From Cynocephalus volans (lineage: Eukaryota > Chordata > Mammalia > Dermoptera > Cynocephalidae): a stretch of DNA of 64,000 nt. The stretch is from positions 27,627,577 to 27,691,576 of the forward strand of contig NC_084462.1 of NCBI RefSeq assembly GCF_027409185.1, read 5' to 3'. Below, piece by piece: positions 1 through 12,453 of this stretch. The translations under genes and the position numbers were made by a program. How positions within the stretch are numbered: the stretch's first letter is position 1; each line of letters begins with the position of its first letter. The notes under the pieces were generated by a model. That model searched no databases. It was not told where the DNA came from and saw only the letters and a list, made by a program, of their open reading frames with translations.

Positions 1-3000
1 AGAAATCCACAGGAATAAAGTCTATTCCAAACTCCCAAAAGCACTGTTTTATCAACCCTCATTTCTACTTATCTTTCCGTATGCACCTGCCCAAATTCTA
101 AGTGTTTGCTTTGAGAGAATATCCAGACAACTAGCCACTTTGAACATAGACAGGATGTTAAGATACCCAGTTCGACCTTCCCACTGAGATAAACTGCCCT
201 CAAACTGTGTATTTATTTTTGACAGCTGCTGTAAATATCATCTGAAATTTCAAATAACCACAAAATAAAGACAACTTTCTGATGATTTGGTGCCTCCATA
301 TCACTTCTAGATCTTATCAGCTTCCTTTGCTTAGAACAACATTTCCAAAGTATTTACAAGATAAAAGTATGGAGCAAGAATACTCAAAGTCCTGGTAAAT
401 ACATAAGTAAGTGCACATATAACTAAATATACACTCCACACGCTTTTCAGCTAGCAAAATGCCACTAGGCGAAGGCAACAAGAGAACAATACAGTATACT
501 AATGTAATATATTCCAATTTGTGCCCCATAAATTTAAATAAAAATACTGTTTTAGGGTTAATATTCCCCCTTTTCCTAATACTGTGAAGATGGTGCCAGA
601 GGGCAATGCTTCTACTACTTACAGTTCAGCAACTTCCTGTTCTTCCTCCCAGGCCTCCTTGTGTGTTAGCTGACTGCTTCCAGTACTTTTACACGTCCAA
701 ATGCGCTCACTGTATCTTTCCAAGCGAGCTTCATACTCTCTGTTGGTAGTGGTTCAGGAAAACAATATGCAAGCAACAAAGACAACTATAAAATACTTAT
801 AACAGGGAAAAAAAATTGACAGTATCCTTTCTATAATATACAGCGTGAGAACATAAAAATGGAATCAGGGTTTACAAGTGGCAAACCCAAAAAGCAAGAT
901 GATAAAGACTAAAGTGTAATTTAAAAGATTAGAAGAGTTTGCATGTTTTACGAATAAAATATTAATATTTTAGTACAAATGTGATTTCCTCAATTCACCA
1001 AAGTTCCATTTCACAAGACTCACACAGTACTAAAAATTCATAAGAGGGCTGGTTAATTCAGTTGGTTAGAGCAACTAGGTTAGCTCAGTCGATTAGAGCC
1101 TGGTGCTCATAATACCAAGGGCAAGGGTTTGGATCCCCATACCAGCCAGCTGCCCAAAAAACAAACAACAACAACAAAAAAAAAAACTTGAAAAAATTCA
1201 TAAGAAAAAACAAAGGCAAAATAAAGTCATAGGAATAAGAACTTAAGGCAAATGGAATTGTTACACAACTTCAGTGGTCAGCAAATTTAATCAGTACACA
1301 GTAAGATGAGATGACTAGACCACTTTCACAAGCAGTTTGGAATAACCTTGTGCATATGCTAACGACCCATTTACCCACAGCCTTGCAGTCTACCTTGGAA
1401 AACACCTGTTGCTTCTTGGAGTTTAAAAAATAAATTCCATGAAGTCCTAAAAAATACTTTTGATATATTATTTATCCAGTCTTTATGTGTCTCCAATAAT
1501 ACTACATCCACAAGATCATTTATTAGTAGTTGTTCAGTCTTCGTGAGAGAGATGGGGAAGAGAACATCATATACATTAGTGCCATATATGGCAACTTTCC
1601 ACATCATTCCAACGGGAATTCACTATCGGCCAGCCACATTCAAATTCAAATGGCAAGTAACTAATTTACTTTTATTCACAGCAACAGATGCTATGCAAGA
1701 AAATAAACTGACACTACAACTAGAGAGTTAGCGGCCAATCCCTGTACTTTCCAAGTGACACGTTTTATAGTGATCAAAATAAAAGTATTTAAACTCAGTA
1801 ATTATCACCTCACAACTAAACAGTATTCATTTTTAACATATGGAGATTCTGAGTTTTCCAGTTATGACTGGTGAAAAGGCATACAAAAGGGACAAGTCCA
1901 TAGGTAATCCAAAATAATATTTTTAGCCAATAACATAACACCTTCACTCGCTGTCAATCTTTCTACAGATCTGCCAAAATTGAGGTAGTAAGTCCATTTT
2001 CCTCACTGAGGTGGTGCTAATATCTGAGTGATAAAACAGAGGACCAGTAAAAACCAGGAGTCAGACTTCCATATAAATTCCTATGTAAATTCAATCACTG
2101 AAAATTTATAAAAACCTATACCCAAAGAAAAGGAATTAACAGGATGGCTTCCACAGAAACATTATCACATCCCAAGGTCAAGGGTTTTGATCCCTGCACT
2201 CCCCAGCAGCCAAAAAAAATAAATAAATAAATAAAAACATCACAAGAGGATGGATTTGTTTTGTTTTTGTCTGTTTGCACTAGGGGAACAAAGAGGGGAG
2301 GTAAAAATCAGTACAGAGAATCAGTAAGTAGATTTATTTAAACTTTCTAAAAGCTTGATAACGTTCTAATACATTGTTTGGCTACATTTAAGAAATTCAC
2401 TGTTATCAGAGAATATAAATGAGAATATATTAAAGAATATGTCCAAAAGGACACTGAGTTTTTATTAGTTACTTTAAATAGTAGGAATAGGGCTGGCCGA
2501 TGAGCTCAGTTAGTTAGAGTGCAGTGCTATAAACCAAGGTCAAGGGTTCAGATCTCTGTACTAGTCAGATGCCAAAGAAAGAAAGAAATAGTAGGAATAA
2601 TATGTCCAGCCCATTCTCCTTAGATCTAGACCCATGTGGCCAACAGCATACAAGATTTGTATCACCTCCATGCCTCAGGGATACCTCAAATTCAACTTTT
2701 TTCAACTAAACTCATATTACCCTCCCAAACCTGCTCTTTAACAGATATTCCCCATCTCACTGAATGACCCTAGCATCCAAGTGAGAAATCAGGGAATCAT
2801 CCTCATCTCTTCAGCCCCTAACTGCAACCACTTATGTATTTCTCAATTCAGACCTTTCTCTCCAATAACAGAGCCATTATTTAAATCCAGCCTCTGATTC
2901 TCATTTCTCACCTAGACATAACATTTTTTTTTTTTTTTTTTTTGTCGTTTCTTCGTGACCGGCACTCAGCCAGTGAGTGCACCGGTCATTCCTATATAGG

Positions 3001-6000
3001 ATCCGAACCCGCGGCGGGAGCGTCGCCGCGCTCCCAGCGCAGCACTCTACCGAGTGTGCCACGGGCTCGGCCCTAGACATAACATTTTAAAACATTTTTA
3101 CTGGCCTCACTTGTGATCTTCTTCTCTGTTCCTTCGTGCTTCTCCTGCTATGTGTACTTAACCTTTTTTTTTTTTTTTTTTTTTTTTTTGTCTTTTTCGT
3201 GACCGGTACTCAGCCAGTGAGCGCACCGGCCATTCCTATATAGGATCCGAACCCGCGGAGGGAGTGTTGCTGCGCTCCCAGCGCCACACTCTCCCGAGTG
3301 CACCACGGGCTCAGCCCAATGTGTACTTAATCTTGTTTTTTAAACCCAGGTCTCCTTCTGATTAAAAATCGTGTTTGCCCTCAGGCCTTCCAAAATACAG
3401 TATGTTCCCGCAGGTAAGCAATCTTCTGGCCCCCAAAGAATTGAAAAATCACACCACCAACCAAGATTCTGTTGAGCTTTATTTGCTGTGATTTATAAAA
3501 TTATTTTTTTTCACACAAATATATTTAAATACCAAATATTTATTTGATTATGGTTTTGCAAACAATGAAAGTCTCTTTTACCCTGATAGTTATCTTTTCA
3601 ACCCTCCTTTGAAAGTCCCTGCTTACCTACATGGCATTCTCCTGCTGGGTCACCTCTCCATTCCCATAACTTCAAATTATTATCTATATGCTAATAACTT
3701 CTATCCCCAATTCAGTCTCCTCTCTAAACTCCAGACCCATATATCCAATAGTAATATGGGCATCTCCACTTGGATATAAACAGCAACTCAATATAAGAAC
3801 GTCCAAGCTCAGTTGGTTAGAACACAGCTTTGTAACACCAAGGTTAAGGGTTTGGATCCCCATACGGGCCAGCTGTCCCCCCCCCAAGAATGTCCAAACT
3901 GAACACTTCACACTTCACTTCCCCTCCCCCCACTCATAAGCAAAACAAAAGAAATAAACACTTGCTGCTCTTCCAGGGTTCTCTATTTCAGAGAATGATA
4001 TTACAATCCAAGTGAAAACCAAACATTATCCTTGACTCCTCCCCAATCACCAAATCCTGTCAAATCTACCTTATTTATCTCTGAAATCCATCTATTGTAC
4101 TTCTCTCCACCTCAAGGGCTAGTAAATGTATTCAGACCACCATTATCTACTGCCTAGATTATCTCAGTGGCCACATCACTAGTCTAGTTGCTGCTACTCT
4201 CAAAGCTGGAGACCCATTCTCAACACTGCAGCCACAGTGATCTTCCTAACCCAAAAGGCTGTTTCTTTCCTATTCAAATTTTTCAACAGCCTCCATTAAG
4301 TTGAAGGCCAAGTCCAAACTCTTCAGCCTATCTCACCTGTGTGATGCAGCCCTTTTTGGTATCTCTCACCACTTAGTAACCGCATCCCCATTCCCCCTTC
4401 TTCACATGAAACTTCAATTTTTTAAATCAAGAACCTTCAAACTCACACTCACAAACTCATTACCTCAGCTGAGAATATGTAGTTCTCTATTCTTCATCTA
4501 ACTAAATTTTAATCATCCTTTAGATCTCAAGTTAAAAATAACTTTCCCCAGGAAACATTCCCTGAACCTTCAAATATAGTAGATTGTATTACTGTTTCCA
4601 ACTATTCACCTCCTTTACACAAGAGAATTTTACATTTCCACCCACTGCCATGTGGCTTACAATGCCTCCTGTAAAGAGGAATGTACATTCCCGCCCCAAT
4701 GATGTTGGGCTTAGCCATATGACTTGCTTTGACCAATAAATGTGAGCAGATGTAATATATGCCACTTCCAGGAAAAGACTTAGGAAGTCATTAGATTTTC
4801 CTCCAGCTCTCTCTGTCACTAGAAAGGCATGTCACATTTACAAACTGCTCCTTCAGCCTGGACCTTAGAATAAGAAGGACCTTAGAATAAGAAAAATGCA
4901 CTTCTTTTTTTAACCTGTTTTTCCTTTTCTAAAAATGTGACTATTAGAAAATTTTGTTATGTGTGGCTCATATTATATTTTTATTGAACAGCACTGTAAA
5001 TCTAAGGTATACATCTTACAACAAATGCCCTCTGACAATATTAAGTCAAAAAAAAAAAACAAAAAAAACTCTTTTTTCTTTTTGGCAGCTGGCCAGTAAC
5101 AGAAATAGAACCCTGGACCTTGGTGTTACCAACGCCATACTCTAACCAACTGAGGTAACCAGCCAGCCCTTTAACGCAAAATTTTTAACTGACAGTCAAA
5201 TTAATTTCAAAAGTGTAAAACTGAAATTCGTACCACAACCCTTAACATGTTAAGAGAAAGCGAGAAAAAATAAAAATGTAAAGGGGGGGAAAAAGCCCAT
5301 TGGAAGGATATTGAGTCAGCTGCCTCTAAATCCTATTTCAGATTTTAGGTTACCAAAATAAGTCACTCACTCTCAAATAACCACTCAGAGCAAATGCCAA
5401 TTGGGATTTTTATGTTCCAGCAACTGCTGCACATATAATTGCAGACAAAATGTCAAAGCAATTCTCCAAAGGTTGTATAAGCTATAAATGATAAGATATC
5501 TTCAAATCCTAGACTATCTCATTATGCATCTACTTTTTCATGAGTTCAAGAGGTACCTCCTTACCACAATATGCGGCTGCTTTTTCTCTTTAGCCCTGTA
5601 AGGACTGTTTCTTCAATAAAGTACTTGACAGCCTGAAAGGAAACGGCCCACAAAAGTATGGAGGTTAAAAAAGCATAATGCGGGGCTGGCCAGTTAGCTC
5701 GGTTGGTTAGTGCACAGCCTTATAAGACCAAGGTCACAGGTTTGGATCCCCTTACTGGTCAGCCACCAAAAAAAATACAAATAAAAAAATAAAAAAGATA
5801 ACTACAACCCTACAATTTCTAAGTGAGAAGATGACAAATACTGTAGCATCAACTCAAGACATGCTTTTTACTGTATCTTTTGGACCAGATTGCCATTCCA
5901 TTAAAAATAACTCTAATATCGCATAATTTGTTACTTTGAAGTAATTAAATGATAAAAATCAACATAAGAGTTCAATACTTCAATTGCCCAATAAAATCGT

Positions 6001-6584
6001 GTCTTGCAACTACAATTTAACTCCATCTACAGCTCCCCCACTCCTAAAACATGCTCTAGTCACTCCTGTGTAGAGCCAGATTAACTGTATGAATAACAGC
6101 CCTTCATTACACCATCTCTAAATTCTCAGACTACAAAGGTCATAAACTAGCTGTTTCTAAGTTTTAGAAACTAAGACAGATGAAGTAATATAGCAAAAAT
6201 ATTAATTAACCTACAGCAGGCTGCTCATAAGCTTCAGTTCCTGCTTAAAACCCATCTTGACTTAAACACAGTGTATCATCCTATTGTCAAATAATTACAT
6301 CAAGAATTGATTCTGATAAAGTTAATGTTTCCGAACTAAGATCTAGAGTCCTGCCTGTTGATACTACCCTAGGAAGTAATGTACCATACTCAAAGCTACA
6401 GTACAATCAACATGATCATCAATATATGACACCCATGGGCCGGCCCGTGGCTCACTCGGGAGAGTGCAGTGCTGATAACACTAAGGCCACGGGTTCAGAT
6501 CCCATATAGGGATGGCCGACTAGCTCACTGGGTGACCATGGTGCTGACAACACCAAGTCAAGGGTTAAGATCCCCTTACAAGTC

Positions 6585-6618
<34 letters not shown>

Positions 6619-9098
6619 TATATGACACCCAGTCATTAAATGTGTGCATTATTCACAACTTCCACTCTGAAGTTTAAAGATGATGCACAATATACCTTCA
6701 AGTACATACCAACCCAAAGTTTTAAGTCAATAAAATATCATACAAATGCACTATAGAGTATACACGCAATCAAGAGGTTGGTATTAAGAGAAAATTAAAG
6801 TATCAAATCCTATTAAAAACATTAACTGTAAGTATAAATTGAGAACTGGGAATAACAATACTTCAAATGCAGCTGTTACCCAACCACATATTTGTTTTCT
6901 ATGAAACCACTAATAGCCTAATAAATACACCAATCTGCTAACCATACAGTACAATTATTTAAAAACGATCCTCAAAGTGCTTCCACTTGCAGAAATTCCC
7001 AAGGGAGCAATCCCCCCCCCCCCCCACATATAACACAGTTTAAGAACTATAAGGGTTCTAAATTCTGCTATGGGAAATAAAAAAATGAAGAATGTCTATT
7101 AAATACATACCACTTACAAGTCAGGTTTCAGTTTTCAACTGTCATCATTAACAGAGAAACTTTTATTTTATCAATGATTTAATTACGTGACATGAAAAAG
7201 CCTATTGTTGCCAGTCCTAAATTAGCTATCTACAGCCATTTTTAAAATAGTTCAGTACCTGTTATAAACTTAGAACTTATCTCTCCTCTATGGCATATTT
7301 CTTATACACTACTAGAACCAGATCTGAAAAATTAACTCTGATAAAATTAGTATGTGAGCAACCATCAACAGCTCAAAAAATTAATGGCATTTGAAAAGGA
7401 TATGTCAGATCCCCACAAGTAAGTTTTTACTCCACCGGGCTTTTGGAGTGTTATTTTTTAAAAGTAGGGTACCTTTAGAATAATGCCCTATTTAATAGAG
7501 CTACAAAACTCCAAAGCATTCCAAAAGTCCTAACAGGACAAGAAAAAGAACCACATTACCACCCCCACTCCACTTAAATGATCCTTATACCACAAACTGA
7601 CACAAAAAGCGGACTAACATCTAAGTTAATTAAAACTGAAGGAGTAGCATTCCACATTCTCCTCTTGATTTACTTACAGTGACGAAGTAGTGAGGGCACT
7701 GAATTCTACTCCTGACTCATCATTTACAGAGCATGAGACTTTAACAAGCCAACCTCAACTCTCTGGGCCCACCTGGCAAAGCCTCCAATATCCATTCCAG
7801 CTCTGGATGCTACAGGTATATTTCTTCAAGAGCCTTCCTACAGCATGGACTCATTTTCCAGGTCCCTTTGTATATAAACACCCAGCATTGACAGACTGCA
7901 CTCAAACAAGAATGAGATTATTCTATAAAGTACAACATTAAAGCGAGAATCAAGGAGAAACTAAATAGGTCGCATGGACATTTCCTCCTATAATACAGAA
8001 GCAAATAAGAAGATACTACTAACAAATCAAGTCCTTCCAAAGGGAAAGGACTGATAAAACTAACAATACGTACATCAGTCTTCACTCTGCGGCTTTCTGT
8101 ACACCAAAGAAAGCTTTATTCAGAAATCTTTTTTTTCACACGTAAGCCTCCAAAAGGATTCATCTGGCATCAGTATTAAAAAGTAAATAAAGGCGTACAA
8201 CTTTTAAGTAAAAAATTATGCTTGTGCAAGAAATCTTACTCATTAGGAGAGAAGACACTTTCTATTTAAAACATCACATTCCTAAAACACAACACAGAAA
8301 TTTTAGTATGTCCTGGTATTTTTAAAAAAAAATGTTTTTTTAAATACCAATCTCCTTCTGAATCTCCAAAATTTCAAACCTGTGTATGCCCCAGGAAGGA
8401 AGGCATCAGCTCCGAGTCAGTTTTTTTTTCTCTCCTTTTCCTCCAAGTCTGCAAATTCATTCTTGGTTTTGTATCTCATGGTCCTGTCAGTTCATCCCCG
8501 ACAGGACCACCCGGGAGGAGAAAACCACAAGCGCCCCAGCAGAGATCGAGTAAGACGCAGTGGAGACTTCTATGAGCCGGATCACGAGGCCGCGTTGGTA
8601 CAATTTCAAAAACTTCAATAGAAGGTTTAATTTAAATTTTAAAAAGGAAACCCCGTTCCCCCCAGTGCTTAGGGCCTAAAGCCAACTTGGGGAGGGAGAC
8701 GGTTCGCTGCTCGTCAGCGAGGCCTGGGGACAAAGTGCCAGGCTGGGGAAAGGATGGAAGGCACGGGGCTCCGGGGGCGGTCCGAGTGGGCCCGCCTCTC
8801 TCCAGGGCCGGCTTGCGCCCCCCGTCCGGCCCCCAGAACGGCGGACTCGGATGCAGCGTCCGGGCCGGCGCGCTGACAGCTGCCCGAGGAGCGGGCTACG
8901 CAAGCGGCCCGGCATGGAGAACCCCCCCACAGCCCGCCCCGGCCCAGCCCAGCCCACGGGCGGCCCGGCCGGCGCCTCCAGTAAAGGATACTCCCGGGTG
9001 CGGAAGGCCTCCTGAGTGTGTGGGATGGTGAAGAGCGGCTCCTCTCCGGGAAGCGGTTTCACCAGCGGGAAGGGCTTGCGACCCAGGAGCGGCGCCAT
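1..9098 (-). CDS. BAZ1B: BAZ1B (WSTF), 5' part of the gene: coding exons 1 and 2
   Basis: Start of the bromodomain/PHD protein Williams syndrome transcription factor, a nuclear subunit that pairs with the ISWI ATPase SMARCA5 in the WICH and B-WICH complexes; its N-terminal WAC region has also been described as an H2AX Tyr142 kinase. Seen here: exon 1 (9098-8992) begins MAPLLGRKPFPLVKPLPGEE, and exon 2 (739-623) continues with an ARLERYSERIW stretch, a QLTHKEAWEEEQEVAEL stretch and the start of the WAC domain. The two join in frame through a split Glu codon (GA/A) to read ...RTREEYEAR. The remaining exons, with PHD finger and bromodomain, lie beyond position 1. The start codon is the first ATG of the CpG-island exon and has G at -3 and +4. 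Gene identity is certain from the protein match; the 5' UTR limit is not determined. Confidence 0.95.
623..739 (-). CDS. BAZ1B: BAZ1B coding exon 2
   Basis: 117 nt. The acceptor reads CCAACAG just above 739 and the donor is GTAAGTAG just below 623. It encodes 38 whole codons (E-Y-E-A-R-L-E-R-Y ... E-V-A-E) plus CT of the next Leu codon. The acceptor is preceded by TTTTCCTGAAC, a U12-type branch site. Confidence 0.95.
1046..1191 (+). repeat. tRNA-like SINE monomer with duplicated A-box segment
   Basis: A GGTTARYTCAGTYGRTTAGAGC block occurs twice in succession before the B box. Exact target duplication AAAAATTCATAAGA on both sides (1032-1045, 1192-1205). Confidence 0.85.
2172..2236 (+). repeat. 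5'-truncated tRNA-like SINE
   Basis: Only the part from CCAAGGTCAAGGGTTTTGAT (B box) to the A-rich tail remains. Confidence 0.6.
2490..2585 (+). repeat. tRNA-like SINE monomer
   Basis: Full unit GGCTGGCCGATGAGCTCAGT to a GAAA tail; duplication AAATAGTAGGAATA flanks it. Confidence 0.85.
2928..3071 (-). repeat. SINE dimer, second head type
   Basis: Reads on the minus strand GGGCCGAGCCCGTGGCACAC to CGGTCACGAAGAAACGAC; duplication CCTAGACATAACATTTT flanks it. Confidence 0.85.
3164..3317 (-). repeat. SINE dimer, second head type
   Basis: Same type as the copy at 2928; near-duplicate ATGTGTACTTAACCTT/ATGTGTACTTAATCTT flanks it. Confidence 0.85.
3808..3887 (+). repeat. tRNA-like SINE monomer, 5' truncated
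   Basis: Starts at GCTCAGTTGGTTAGAAC; flanks AGAACGTCCA and AGAATGTCCA. The tail is a C-run plus AA instead of poly(A). Confidence 0.7.
4060..4560 (+). repeat. LINE-2 remnant
   Basis: Pyrimidine-rich L2 pattern with GGCCACATCACTAGTCTAG and AAGGCCAAGTCCAAACTCTT. Related pieces at about 2.68-2.91 and 3.96-4.04 kb are separated by younger SINEs. Confidence 0.6.
4590..4860 (+). repeat. MLT1-like LTR fragment
   Basis: TGACTTGCTTTGACCAATAA followed by ATGTGAGCAGATG and GCCACTTCCAGG matches the MLT1 pattern. Confidence 0.5.
5072..5169 (-). repeat. tRNA-like SINE monomer
   Basis: Minus-strand GGCTGGCTGGTTACCTCAGT to poly(A), with A and B boxes present. Confidence 0.8.
5682..5778 (+). repeat. tRNA-like SINE monomer
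   Basis: GGGGCTGGCCAGTTAGCTCG through TGGTCAGCCACC plus A tail. Confidence 0.85.
6438..6616 (+). repeat. SINE dimer
   Basis: First unit GGGCCGGCCCGTGGCTCACT, second unit GGATGGCCGACTAGCTCACT, tail A>20; duplication ATATATGACACCCA. Confidence 0.85.
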
Positions 9099-9960
9099 CG
9101 CGGCAGCGGGGAGAACGCACGGCTCCTCGCCGACCCGGGAGCAGCACTAGGCCCCGCGGCCCGGAGCGAGCGCCTGGCTCCCGGGGAAGGGTGGGGGAGG
9201 GGAGGGGTGAGAGGGCGGCGCGAACTCCGTCTCCCTCACTGCTGGCTCGGCCGCGCGAGAGCCATGGAGCCGAACGCAAAGGCGCAGAGCTCCCACGCAC
9301 ACCGCTGCGCCTCCCGGCAGCCCCCGGCCAACCTTCGCAACGGGCCCCCACGGCCGGCAGTCACGACTCCTCCTCAGCTGCACCGGAGGAAATTATTGAA
9401 AAATGGCGGGAGATTCCCCTCCTCCCCCCCAACCCGGCCAGCACACACTAACTTGCTCCCCAGTGGCGCCGGTGGCGAATGCCCCAATAGGCGGAGAGCT
9501 GGTCAGCACTCACAGCCTACTGGCTCAGAGGAACTGCCGCTCTGCGTCCGGGACCCACCCCCTGCCCCTGCCGCGTAGTTAGGTTGCAGCGCACTAGAGG
9601 GCAGTCTGAAGAGGTGAAAGGTCACATTATGTAAGTGCCGGTGACAGGCGCGCGGGCACCCAGCGGCGGAGTTAAAATTGGAGGACAGCGGGGGACCGAA
9701 AGGCCTAGAACTTAAGGAGGTCAGGCCAGAGAAGCCCCCTTTCATATACAGACACTGCGCCATCTGTCACCGACGGCGACACCGACATCCGGGCACCACT
9801 GTCCGTGTGGTGCGCCGGAAGGGGGAGGGGGAGCGCGCGGCCAGGGGCTTTGTCTTTACACTTGTGCTCCGCCCCCTCCTTAAAGGCGCCGCGCTCGGCC
9901 ACGCCCGGGGATGCGCGGGTGGGGCTGAGATGCCAGGAAAGGTTGGCGGGAAGTAACCCC
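8670..9960. promoter_or_regulatory. BAZ1B: CpG island promoter of BAZ1B
   Basis: Dense CpG and GC boxes surround BAZ1B exon 1 and continue about 0.85 kb upstream of the ATG. A YY1-like AAAATGGCGG occurs near 9400, an ETS-like CCGGAAG near 9815 and an E2F-like GGCGGGAAG near 9945. No TATA box is visible at a useful distance. The transcription start cannot be placed by eye. Open reading frames on both strands here are composition artefacts of GC-rich DNA. Confidence 0.75.
8992..9098 (-). CDS. BAZ1B: BAZ1B coding exon 1
   Basis: 107 coding nt: 35 codons, MAPLLGRKPF through FRTR, plus GA of a split Glu codon. The donor immediately below 8992 is GTATCCTTT, which matches the U12 (minor spliceosome) 5' splice site rather than the GTRAGT consensus. 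Confidence 0.95.
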
Positions 9961-10319
9961 AAAACCTTCCCCAAGCAAAGGTTCTGCTGATGGACAGTTT
10001 GAGCCCCAGCCTTGCTCACCCCAAAGTTAACTATTCAGGGCGAGTGTGGTTGAGATCTGGATATTAGTATTATGCTTGTTTCTAGGGGCGTGCTGGAAAG
10101 GATAATGTCGAAGCTTCTTTGGGAAACCATATTAAAAGACATATCTATTAAAGATACATCCATTCAAATAGTACTCACTAGCACCTACAATGTTCCAGGC
10201 CCTATGCTGGGTGATACAGGGGAAAAAAATAAGACACAGAGACTGACCTAAAAAAATAATTGATAGACACAAATAATTACAGTTCTACGTGATGAGTGCT
10301 GTACAAAGTGCACAATAAG

Positions 10320-10472
10320 GGCCGGCCCGTGGCTCACTCGGGAGAGTGCGGTGCTGATAGTACCAGGGCCACGGGTTCGGATCCCATATAGGGATGGCCG
10401 GTTATGTTGACATCACCAAGTCAAGGACTGAGATCCCCTTACCGGTCATCTTTAAAAAAAAAAAAAAAAAAA
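10320..10472 (+). repeat. SINE dimer
   Basis: GGGCCGGCCCGTGGCTCACT with a shortened second unit lacking its A-box part. Confidence 0.85.
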
Positions 10473-10498
10473 CCAAAGTGCGCAATAAGAAAAGAGCA

Positions 10499-10589
10499 GG
10501 GCTGTCCGGTTAGCTCAGTCGGTTAGAGTGTGATGCTGCTAACACCACGCCATATGAAGTCGAGGTACCCTAGGGAGTCATCCAAAAAA
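10499..10589 (+). repeat. tRNA-like SINE monomer, diverged
   Basis: GGGCTGTCCGGTTAGCTCAG; the B-box half is degraded. Confidence 0.65.
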
Positions 10590-12126
10590 CAGCTGGAAAT
10601 TCTGAGGATGGCAGCGGAGGCTGGAGATGGGGGTTTGTGGGCACAGCCATCAACTGGAGCCCCAGGAACAACCATAAGAAGCTAATTAGGGGTCCCAAAA
10701 TAAAGAGCAGTGCTTACCTGGGAGAGATGGAATTATGGTTGATTAGATTCTCCTTTATATTTTTCTATATCTTTCAATAAAAAGTACATATATTAGTTTT
10801 TCTATAATGACTATGTATTAGTTTTACAATATAGGAAATAATAAACTTTAATGCAACTCTTGCTGGCTGGATGTCCTCCATTTCTATGGTTCAAACTTAC
10901 AATGGAGATGACTAACACAGGACTTGAACATCTTGCCCTGAAGATGTCAAAAGAAAAATAAAAGACTAAGCTAACAAAACTGAATTTCCTTCTGTAAAAC
11001 TTTCATTGATTCCAGGTGCCTACAAAACCTTTCTTTTTGAGTTTACTCTTCCTGTCCGTTTTTAGGGTTCCTAACTCCCAGCAAGCCTCAAATGGACCAC
11101 TTCCTCCCTATTCCCGGAATTCACTGCACTCATTCGTAAACACTGCCAGAAGTGTATTTCTTTCTCTTCTGTGCATCCGAATCCTCCATTTTCTTCTTGA
11201 TACCATCTCCTGATTGTTCCAGCCCACATCCCCTTTCATTGAACCCTCAAGGTTTTTAAAATCATAATTTTAGCATAATTAATTATTCAATGTACTTTCT
11301 TTCCCAATGTTTGAATGAACAAATTAATAATAAAGGACAGAGATTAAATTTTGTAGTTTCCAGAACTTCTACCTACTGTCTGCTCAAAGTCAGCTGTGGC
11401 TGATTATCTACTGGAATAACTCTCTAGAGATGCACAGCACATTTCCTTGTGCTGATCCCCACTTAGTAGTTTTATGACATGAGCTCATCAGCAGGGCCTG
11501 TTTTTGTGGTCTGTGTCCTGTGGAGCTATGCCCTGTCACACACCCGTCCTTCATTGATGCTGACACATACCCTTGCTTAGTTCCAGCTTCTGGCTGATCT
11601 TTTCCTGCCTGTCCTATTGGTTCCTCAAACTCAAAACATCCCAAACCTAGTCTTTTATCTCTCTAGTCTCTATCATCTGCTCTGTGTGGGTTTTATTTCT
11701 ATGAATGGCCCCACCTTCCTCTCAATCCTGCAAGCTCAGCCCCCACCTCTCGAGCTCTGCAGCCAGTCAACCAGATAACATCAGTTCTACCTACCTAATA
11801 TCTTGAACTACTTCCCCTTTCTGCTATCCCCATAAGTGTCCTACTTCAGGCCTTTAGTATTTCTGGCCAAAACTACTACATTATAGTGACTTTCTGCTTT
11901 AAAAATGTTTTAGATTATATGAAAATCATGTATTTTTCATGGGAAAATGAGCATAGCTCCAAAAAGAAACAGAAAAACATAGCTAAAAAAAAAAAATAGT
12001 TCTACAAAAAGCAGCCCTGCACTACTCTCTCCTGCCCACTTCCTGCTCCCTTTGGCATCCATTTTCAACTCATAAACCTGCTTCCTCTGGTATTTACCTC
12101 CATATTTCTAAATAATAGATATATAG

Positions 12127-12453
12127 TGGGCCCTCGGTATTTGCAGGTTCTGCATCCTTGGATTCAACCAACCATGGATTGAAATATTCAGCAAAAAACC
12201 AATAAAAAAATAACACAAATTTAAAAAATAAAACCACAGTATAACAACTATTTACATAGCACCAGCATTTGTATCAGGTATTATAAGTAATCTACAGATG
12301 ATTTGAAGTACATGGGAGAAAAAATAAAGTATACGGGAAGATGTGCATCAGACATGCAAATACTACACCATTTTGTACACTTGAACATCTGCGGATTTTG
12401 GTATCCATGGGGATCCTGGAACCAATCCCCAAAGATACGTAGGGATGACTGTA
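12127..12453 (+). mobile_element. TcMar-Tigger element, MER2-like
   Basis: GTGGGCCCTCGGTATTTGCA at one end and GATACGTAGGGATGACTGTA at the other are matching inverted ends; TTGGATTCAACCAACCATGG is a MER2-like internal mark. Confidence 0.75.

Larger units (their letters stand above)
740..8991 (-). other. BAZ1B: BAZ1B intron 1 (U12-type), 8252 nt
   Basis: Donor GTATCCTTT, branch-like TTTTCCTGAAC and terminal CAG 12-13 nt after the branch A mark this as a GT-AG U12 intron. It holds monomer and dimer SINEs, L2 fragments (about 2.68-2.91 and 3.96-4.56 kb), an MLT1-like LTR piece (about 4.59-4.86 kb) and a C11 homopolymer near 7013. Nothing gene-like was seen from 6.7 to 8.4 kb. Confidence 0.85.

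Noticed and set aside
2928-3317. Two similar GC-rich repeats close together taken as a tandem or segmental duplication
   Set aside because: Each has its own different target-site duplication, so they are independent SINE insertions.
8676-9578. Several overlapping long frames on both strands around BAZ1B exon 1
   Set aside because: Explained by GC richness; only the first 35 codons of the 9098 frame match a protein (BAZ1B), and the frame reads into the intron after the U12 donor.
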